This document shows positions 22,322 to 27,882 of a stretch of 27,882 nt of DNA, in pieces. Under the pieces are notes generated by a model. It was not told where the DNA came from. It worked only from the letters and a program-made list of their open reading frames with translations, and made no database searches. How positions within the stretch are numbered: position 1 is the stretch's first letter; each line of letters begins with the position of its first letter. Source of the DNA: a virus; the IMG/VR virus record IMGVR_UViG_3300025674_000288, positions 1 through 27,882 of that record. One strand, given 5' to 3'. The position numbers and the translations under genes were made by a program.

Positions 22322-25008
22322 TAGATTTTTATATTTTTGAAGAAGCCTTTTTGGGCATCAAAGTTTACTTTTGCCTCAACACTATTTAGGGGTCTTGAGT
22401 AAAATTTTAAGCTTCCCACATGGCCGCGCAAGCCACTGGTGATGCCTCCGCGATCACCTCCCATGAAGTTACCTCTTTGGTACATACCGTCCGTATATCC
22501 TCCTCCCACGATCCACGGAGTGAAGAAGTCGTACAAGGCAGGACCTTGCCTGAGGATTAATGGACCATCCACGGTTGTTGAGGAATATTCGAAACTGTTT
22601 GCCTGTTTGAAATTAGGCAACGAAGGAGTCTTATTAGGATCGACTCCGAATACCTGAGAAATCGAGGAAGTGGCAATAAGATTTCCATCAGCATACATCC
22701 TAACTTCATTCTTTTCTGGCTCGCAAGCAACGCCCACTAACACAAATTGAGAAGATACATTTCCGAAAGCGGTGTCTGCTAAGTCTACTTTCATTTTATA
22801 GAAAGTAGCGTAGTCTTGGCACTCATCATTGTTTATAAAAGATGCTGAAGATGCGTCTCTGGAGATCGTAGGAGCTATGAAAAAGCTTAGGGATGACACA
22901 GGGTCGTTATCGGCGTTATCATTACTGAAGCCTACGGGATTACTTTCTGAAGACTCTTGCGTTATTCTTCGATCTCTAGTAAACCCGCAAAGTATACCCC
23001 TGACGCGCTGTTCGCCTTTATCGTTAGGCATCCTATCTAGGTCTAGGAGTTCCCCCGTTCTCAAGTCTATATTTCTTTCGCCATCTTTTAGTCCTACATT
23101 TTCTGAGCCTAAAAGAACTTTAGTTAGAGAAGAAGCACCTCCACTAAGCCAGCCTAATTCTGCATCAGTAATGTTTGGGACATGCACCCAACACTCCATG
23201 CTAAACCCTGATGGAGAATAGGTTAAATCTTGATACTCTTTTGTATTCGGCAGTTTTAAGAAGCTGCCTAGCGCGGACGCTGCGGCGGTATCAGTGTTTT
23301 TATTCTTTACAATCCCTTCAAGATAAGGTATAGCGACACCGGAAGTAAAGATAGAGCTTCTTGACGTTCCTACCAACTGAGCGTTATTATACATATCATC
23401 CGTAGCACAGTTAGTCACTTGGAAGTCCGTAGACGAGGGAAGTTCCAAACCAGTATCTAAAAAGTTATAAATGGAGAAAAGTCCATCGGTGACAATGTTA
23501 TCCGTTAAGGATAGTATCGTTGCGTTAGTATTTGTAGTTGAGGAAGGAGAGTAAATGATGCTGCCTTTTCCTATCGTAGGCACATTTAGGTGCTCGTAAC
23601 TTAACGACTGAGGCTTTACACTAGATCTAACAAATTTAGGAGTAATTGGTAAGACAATTCCATCTACCTCTGCTTGCTCAAAAATTAAAGCTTTTTGTTT
23701 TTCTAAATCAACCTGAAGGTTATAATCAGCCAAGTAAGAGAAATCGTTGATTGGCACTTTTCCTGGGCCGTAGATGGGCTGAGTTTCTCCTCCATAAATT
23801 TGTGGAGCTTTTACTGCAACCTCGATCTGCTTCTTTCTTCTATTTATCTTATCATTGTGGTTAGCTATCTCAGAAATAATTAGCTGCTTTTGGTTTATTA
23901 CAATAGCTGATTCTGAGCCATAAGTATCAATGTAACTTTGTAAATCAGCAGATAAATCAAAAACAAGCTTATCTCTTTGTTGCTTGACAACTTTCAAGAA
24001 GTGGTCTTGATCATAGTATTCTTGAAGCCCTAGACTGTCATCTATCCTTTTCGGGTCAAAAATATTATCAGCAAACTTATTAAGAGAGTTAATATTTATC
24101 TGCTCTCCTTTTCCGCCTAGATTAGGATCATAGTTATATTTCCAGCGATCACCAACGGGCACCACTCCAGAAATAGCTGTAATAACTGGGTCAAGTCCAC
24201 CTGATTGAGAGTCGTAATATAAACCATCTTTAGTTAAAAGATACTGACCAGTTGTTGTTTGTGGAGGACCGAAGGTTAAGCGGAAAACATCTTCTTCTCC
24301 TAAGCCAGGATCAATCGCTGCCGAGGTATTAAGGCCACTTAAACCAAACTCTTCGTCATCACGGAAGACGGGCTCTAGAGAAGGATCGTCCTGCCTAGCC
24401 TTCAAGATTGCGTTGACCCTAGCTTGAAATGCATCAACATCTTTTACGAAGTCTGCGGCTGTTCTTGCTGCTGCTATGCTTCCTGCATAACTGTTTTCCA
24501 CCATCTCCTTTCTTTCCTCAGGGCTCATCTGTCTAGACGCATAACCCGGATCTTTAGCATTGAGGTAGTCACCAAACTTCCCAACACAATCTATAATTGC
24601 TTCAACCTGATCTATGGCGGCATTAATGTTTTGATAAATTTGAGCACCGAAGGCGGATAAACCCTGAACTAATGAAAGGATTTCTCCGATAGCTCCAAAA
24701 TCAATCCCAAGCCACCCATCATCTAGCTTGAATTGAAAGGTTCCCGTCTCAGTGTCGAAGGTGATAATTCCTAAATCAAACTGTAGGATTCTGAATAATT
24801 TAGCGGTTATCTCATTTGCTTTAGCTCGGCCTTGCGCGGCTGCTAAATTCATTGAAATTAAAACAGGGGTTGGAAGAAGGCTAAGAACATTACTAGCCAA
24901 GTTTAGCATACAGCTTGGGACGCCATACGCCATACCTAAGGCTTGAACCGGACCTGCGCCCGTTTGCCCTTGTGCTGTTAAAAATGTGTCTATGTCAAAT
25001 GATGCCAT
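22321..25008 (-). CDS. Baseplate-region structural protein with C-terminal LamG-like lectin domain
   Basis: The protein has 895 residues. The first 170 are hydrophobic and Ala/Gly/Leu-rich (MLNLASNVLSLLPTPVLISM, and a predicted amphipathic stretch AIGEILSLVQGLSAFGAQI) without a cleavable signal. Residues about 330-400 are helical and charged. From about 595 to the end there is a concanavalin A/LamG-like jelly roll: FSMECWVHVPN, FVLVGVACEP, VRMYADGNLIATS, and the closing GHVGSLKFYSRPLNSVEAK typical of these domains. Such domains bind carbohydrates, here perhaps host glycans. It lies between the spike gene and gp25, a place not filled by a lectin protein in P2. GGAG lies nine bases before the ATG, which follows the spike stop by one base. 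Confidence 0.82.
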   Translation of the reverse strand: MASFDIDTFLTAQGQTGAGPVQALGMAYGVPSCMLNLASNVLSLLPTPVLISMNLAAAQGRAKANEITAKLFRILQFDLGIITFDTETGTFQFKLDDGWLGIDFGAIGEILSLVQGLSAFGAQIYQNINAAIDQVEAIIDCVGKFGDYLNAKDPGYASRQMSPEERKEMVENSYAGSIAAARTAADFVKDVDAFQARVNAILKARQDDPSLEPVFRDDEEFGLSGLNTSAAIDPGLGEEDVFRLTFGPPQTTTGQYLLTKDGLYYDSQSGGLDPVITAISGVVPVGDRWKYNYDPNLGGKGEQININSLNKFADNIFDPKRIDDSLGLQEYYDQDHFLKVVKQQRDKLVFDLSADLQSYIDTYGSESAIVINQKQLIISEIANHNDKINRRKKQIEVAVKAPQIYGGETQPIYGPGKVPINDFSYLADYNLQVDLEKQKALIFEQAEVDGIVLPITPKFVRSSVKPQSLSYEHLNVPTIGKGSIIYSPSSTTNTNATILSLTDNIVTDGLFSIYNFLDTGLELPSSTDFQVTNCATDDMYNNAQLVGTSRSSIFTSGVAIPYLEGIVKNKNTDTAAASALGSFLKLPNTKEYQDLTYSPSGFSMECWVHVPNITDAELGWLSGGASSLTKVLLGSENVGLKDGERNIDLRTGELLDLDRMPNDKGEQRVRGILCGFTRDRRITQESSESNPVGFSNDNADNDPVSSLSFFIAPTISRDASSASFINNDECQDYATFYKMKVDLADTAFGNVSSQFVLVGVACEPEKNEVRMYADGNLIATSSISQVFGVDPNKTPSLPNFKQANSFEYSSTTVDGPLILRQGPALYDFFTPWIVGGGYTDGMYQRGNFMGGDRGGITSGLRGHVGSLKFYSRPLNSVEAKVNFDAQKGFFKNIKI

Positions 25009-25009
25009 A

Positions 25010-26179
25010 TTATATTACTCCAAGTCCAGCATAATCGTCTAGCTTATATATGTCTGTCGGGTTTACATTCTCAACATATCTAGGTGAGTTCGGCACCGCT
25101 TGCGACCCACCTGCCAAGTTTACTACACCGCCTCCTGGGTCGATGTTAACACCCGCTTGCGCCTGAGTCTGTACCAAACCTTCTGTAGTTGTATGTACTC
25201 CTCCAAGACCTCCGTTTATAAATACACCCGCAGGAGCATTTAAGTCTATTGTGCCTCCAGCCCCTGTGGCGTCAAGCACAATTGAGTTGGCCTGAAGAAC
25301 AATTGAACCGTCAGCCCCAGCCGTACCAATTTTAATTAGTTGCCTTTGGCCGAGAGAGTTTAAAGTTTCGATGAATATTCTTCCGGTATACGGAGATTTA
25401 GAGAAAATGTTTACATCTCCTCGATCACTCTGGATATTCACATTACCCGCTGTAGGCAACTTTGCGTCTGGAACTCCAGCCACGCCGCCCCAAGCAACGC
25501 CATTAGCTTTATTTCGTATATTAAGCTCTCGACCCCCGCCTAAAACTAGGAGTTCCATGTCGGATTCTCTACACACATGTAGCTGAGGACCGTTACAATC
25601 AATTTCAATAGATGCAGCGTTCTTCTGTGGGTTATCCCTAGGATCCTGGGTAAGCGTTATGCTGGCATTGTTTCCTGAGTCCAACGTAATTGCATCTATT
25701 CCTGGGCTGTCGTGAAGAGTAATTCTTTTCTTATTGGCTGAAAGTAGCTCAGTTTTAATATTGTTAGTAGTTTTTCCATCCTGCTCATCTGAAATCTCTA
25801 GTCCTTGCCCATTATTGCCGTGAAGAATTACCTTGGAAGGTACACCAGACACCTTATTGATGTTTGGGTCAACTCTGGAGAATGGAGGTGAGCTAGGAGA
25901 TTCATCTTCTTGCCTTTCTTCTGGAGCGAACGTGCTGCCCATGTAATACCACTCGTTACTTCCTGCGGGTTTACACACTAAAATCTTAGTTCCAAGCTCA
26001 GGAACACCTATAAAGCCCGCTTTAGCTCCACTACCGTAAGGACTCACATAGTAAATGATTTGATTCCCTTCCCCAAGCCCGGAAATCATAGCCAAAAAAG
26101 TTCCTGTCGCTCCGACATCTAGTCGATCTCGGACCTCAGCTATCCTTATCTCTGTGTTTTGTATTTGTTCTTTCTTCAT
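25010..26179 (-). CDS. Baseplate central spike, gp5/gpV-like, OB fold plus beta-helix
   Basis: The protein has 389 residues. Residues about 10-90 look like the OB-type domain of gpV/gp5/VgrG spikes (VRDRLDVGATGTFLAM, GFIGVPELGTKILVCKP, EWYYMGS). After a Pro/Ser linker the rest is made of short alternating strands with Gly/Asn/Asp turns (NVNIQSDRGDVNIFSK, GSIVLQANSIVLDAT, GTIDLNAPAGVFINGG), the pattern of the spike's triple-stranded beta-helix. The lysozyme domain of T4 gp5 is absent, and no His-x-His iron site, as seen in the P2 gpV tip, is visible, so a separate tip protein may cap it. A 19-base gap separates it from the hub gene; no good Shine-Dalgarno. The role is to pierce the outer membrane as the tail contracts. 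Confidence 0.85.
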   Translation of the reverse strand: MKKEQIQNTEIRIAEVRDRLDVGATGTFLAMISGLGEGNQIIYYVSPYGSGAKAGFIGVPELGTKILVCKPAGSNEWYYMGSTFAPEERQEDESPSSPPFSRVDPNINKVSGVPSKVILHGNNGQGLEISDEQDGKTTNNIKTELLSANKKRITLHDSPGIDAITLDSGNNASITLTQDPRDNPQKNAASIEIDCNGPQLHVCRESDMELLVLGGGRELNIRNKANGVAWGGVAGVPDAKLPTAGNVNIQSDRGDVNIFSKSPYTGRIFIETLNSLGQRQLIKIGTAGADGSIVLQANSIVLDATGAGGTIDLNAPAGVFINGGLGGVHTTTEGLVQTQAQAGVNIDPGGGVVNLAGGSQAVPNSPRYVENVNPTDIYKLDDYAGLGVI

Positions 26180-26198
26180 TTTACTATTCTAAAGGTGC

Positions 26199-27882
26199 TC
26201 ATACGGGTTGAGTTTGGTTACTTGGTACTATAAGGTTAGGTTCTCCTTCCTTTCTCTCTAGATCTTCGGGCTTCTTTCTAGAGTTAGTGTCAATCTTTGA
26301 TAACAAAAATTCAGACTCTACCTTCTTTCCTATCTTGTGCCTAAATCCTTGCAGAGCATAAACCCCAGTTAAGAAATTATTAAAGCCTGTTCGCTGTTGT
26401 CTTTGTTGTGCTAAGATAGGAGCATCTTGATAAAAAACAATGCATGGATTTTGTAAAGCCAAACCCCTCGTTGCTATGTTAAAGAAAGGAAGAGTTTTTA
26501 TACTAATCGTCTTCGCTGCCTGAGCGATATAATCCACGGAACTCTGAATTATTGTTTTTGGGTCAGTTTCCCTATCTTGAGAAAGCTTGATGTTTAATCC
26601 ATCTTTCTCTTTATCCATGCGTTGTTCTAATTCAGCGACATAATTAGTTAGCTGTTCTCTTCTGGAGGTGTTGCTGGTCTCTCGATCTCGGAAGAGGGCG
26701 CGGAGATCTCCAGAGTTTATACCATTAGTTTTAAAATTGGTTACGGTAGTGCCGGGGAATAATTCAGCAGCTAACTCAGGAGAAACTTTGTTCATAACCT
26801 CGTCTACAATCTCTTCATTGCTTAATATAGGACCAAACATAGCCATCTTTGAAGATATAATGGCAACATCTAATGCTTCCTTGGATACTATAGGTAAGTC
26901 TGATATGCGTAAAGGAACTCCCCCATCAGCAGCAGCACTAGCTATTCTATCCACGTTAAGGCTAAAGAAATTGTTAAGGAGACTAAGGTAGAGCCCTTCG
27001 TCATTGTATGTAATATCCAAGATGTTAGGATTCTCTGTATTGTATCTAAATACAGGTATTTTCCTTTCCTTAATTGTCTTCAGTTGGTCCGCTGTAAATA
27101 ACTCATCAGTGTACCCAAACTGGTCAGGCACACTTGATATCTTTCCGAAAGGAGTTACTTTATTTTCTATACCAAATAACTCTTTAACTTCTCTTTGATA
27201 CATCGAATCTAAACTTTGCTCCTCACGCCAGTGAATAGGATCATTATTAATTATTTCCTGTTGAGCATACAGAAGATTGGTTATCATCGTAACGTCACCA
27301 AAAATTACTGTAGGTCTTTCTGGTTTCCATGTATCAGGCAAAAACCCATTTATAGTAAAGTTAGCAGGTAGCTTCTCCCAATAATCAAGAATAGTAGTGT
27401 CAGCTTCAGAGAACAGGACGGGTAATATCTTCCGGCTATTATTGGATATGCTGTTGATTCCGAATATTACATCATCCAAAGGCTTTTTTAGTTCAGGTAT
27501 ACCTTCTTGTTTTTCAGAAATTAATCTTGCACGGAATAAGATATTTTTATACTTTTCTTCTAATAAAGCTAAAATATCTCCCTTAAACTGTACTCTTTCT
27601 TCCGGGGCTGCTGTTCTAGTGTCGATATCTCGGCCAGGAGCTTTTACGGCATCTATAGACATGTTAATCTTAGATAATAAGTTATTTAGAGCTATCTTTA
27701 AAGTGGTGGTAGGATCAGGTTGAGCAGAATTTTCATAATCTCTAGTAACCGAGTCTAAATATTCTTGGCATAGCTTATTTATATCAGGAAGAACCACAAT
27801 TACATTGGCTCCGTTTGTAGCCTTTCTTAAGTAATCTATGATAGTATCTACCACTATAGAGTGTAAATCTACTCGCGGGCGA
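26199..27882 (-). CDS. Baseplate hub-region structural protein, start outside the window
   Basis: At least 560 residues are visible. The first possible start in the window is a GTG at 27854 without a Shine-Dalgarno, but the frame stays open to the window edge (RPRVDLHSI), so the gene probably begins beyond 27882. The N-terminal half is mainly helical and charged. The last 120 residues (IKTLPFFNIATRG, CIVFYQDAPIL, NNFLTGVYALQGFRHKIG, ESEFLLSKI) have the look of the C-terminal region of gp27/gpD-like hub proteins, in which a strand pair near GVY...GFRH...SEF ends the fold. Its place just before the spike gene also suits a hub that holds the spike. The gp27-like call is therefore tentative; a tail-end or tube-initiator protein is the alternative. 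Confidence 0.7.
   Translation of the reverse strand, partial: RPRVDLHSIVVDTIIDYLRKATNGANVIVVLPDINKLCQEYLDSVTRDYENSAQPDPTTTLKIALNNLLSKINMSIDAVKAPGRDIDTRTAAPEERVQFKGDILALLEEKYKNILFRARLISEKQEGIPELKKPLDDVIFGINSISNNSRKILPVLFSEADTTILDYWEKLPANFTINGFLPDTWKPERPTVIFGDVTMITNLLYAQQEIINNDPIHWREEQSLDSMYQREVKELFGIENKVTPFGKISSVPDQFGYTDELFTADQLKTIKERKIPVFRYNTENPNILDITYNDEGLYLSLLNNFFSLNVDRIASAAADGGVPLRISDLPIVSKEALDVAIISSKMAMFGPILSNEEIVDEVMNKVSPELAAELFPGTTVTNFKTNGINSGDLRALFRDRETSNTSRREQLTNYVAELEQRMDKEKDGLNIKLSQDRETDPKTIIQSSVDYIAQAAKTISIKTLPFFNIATRGLALQNPCIVFYQDAPILAQQRQQRTGFNNFLTGVYALQGFRHKIGKKVESEFLLSKIDTNSRKKPEDLERKEGEPNLIVPSNQTQPV

Noticed and set aside
22829-23221. 130-codon plus-strand frame opposite the lectin-like domain
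   Set aside because: It is antisense to a coherent LamG-like domain, and its own product has no domain pattern.
27776-27783. Exact T4 late promoter match TATAAATA on the minus strand
   Set aside because: It lies inside the coding region of the hub protein, and the same octamer appears on the plus strand inside other genes, so in this AT-rich sequence it is expected by chance.
1-27882. tRNA genes, CRISPR arrays, insertion sequences, attachment sites
   Set aside because: Coding sequence fills the window except for two AT-rich gaps of 77 and 87 bases and short joints. I saw no cloverleaf, regularly spaced repeats, transposase or integrase in either strand.

Overview
The window is a compact block of late structural genes from a tailed, contractile-tail bacteriophage (myovirus) whose head genes are T4-like. 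Every convincing gene lies on the minus strand, so the transcriptional order runs from base 27882 down to base 1. There are no tRNA or rRNA genes, integrase, transposon, CRISPR array or metabolic genes. The lineage fits the marine T4-like myoviruses, because of the large structural proteins with dedicated N-terminal docking segments and the gp21/gp22/gp23 head cassette. The sequence alone does not identify the host. The window is cut at both ends: the first gene (hub region) lacks its start and the last (major capsid protein) lacks its last few codons.

Tail/baseplate block (27882 to 5089): a hub-region protein (26199-27882); a gp5/gpV-like spike with an OB-type N-terminus and a beta-helical C-terminus (25010-26179); an 895-residue protein with a C-terminal LamG/concanavalin-like lectin domain (22321-25008); a gp25/gpW wedge protein (21854-22321); a gp6/gpJ wedge protein (20262-21857); a giant 1447-residue protein with an embedded P2 gpI-like segment (15919-20262); two paralogous small structural proteins (14837-15919 and 14238-14840); a beta-helical appendage protein of 1128 residues (10850-14236); an appendage protein of 849 residues sharing a docking motif with it (8301-10850); and a 1069-residue protein with a Cys/Pro-rich N-terminus (5089-8298). 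These genes are joined by stop/start overlaps or gaps of 1-2 bases, apart from one 19-base gap, and mostly lack a strong Shine-Dalgarno sequence.

Head block (5001 to 1): an acidic protein (4561-5001), a protein with a basic tail (4052-4558), a very basic small protein (3609-4055), the gp21-like prohead protease with a long C-terminal extension (2264-3607), the gp22-like scaffold (1536-2186) and the gp23-like major capsid protein (1-1523). The three small genes sit where T4 carries the prohead-core genes 67 and 68, but the portal gene 20 is not next to them. The only two sizeable intergenic gaps (5002-5088 and 2187-2263) separate the blocks and share an AT-rich element.

How the genes work together: the acidic/basic proteins and the scaffold would form the prohead core. 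The protease would mature capsid, scaffold and core at hydrophobic-x-Glu sites. The spike, hub and gp25/gp6/gpI-like wedge proteins would build the baseplate, on which the beta-helical, lectin-like and docking-motif proteins act as fibres or other host-contacting parts. The most interesting signals are the T4-internal-protein-like N-termini on the small core proteins, the protease extension carrying an EF-hand-like loop and duplicated possible cleavage peptides, the P2-like V-W-J-I order of a baseplate attached to a T4-like head, and the shared element in the two gaps.
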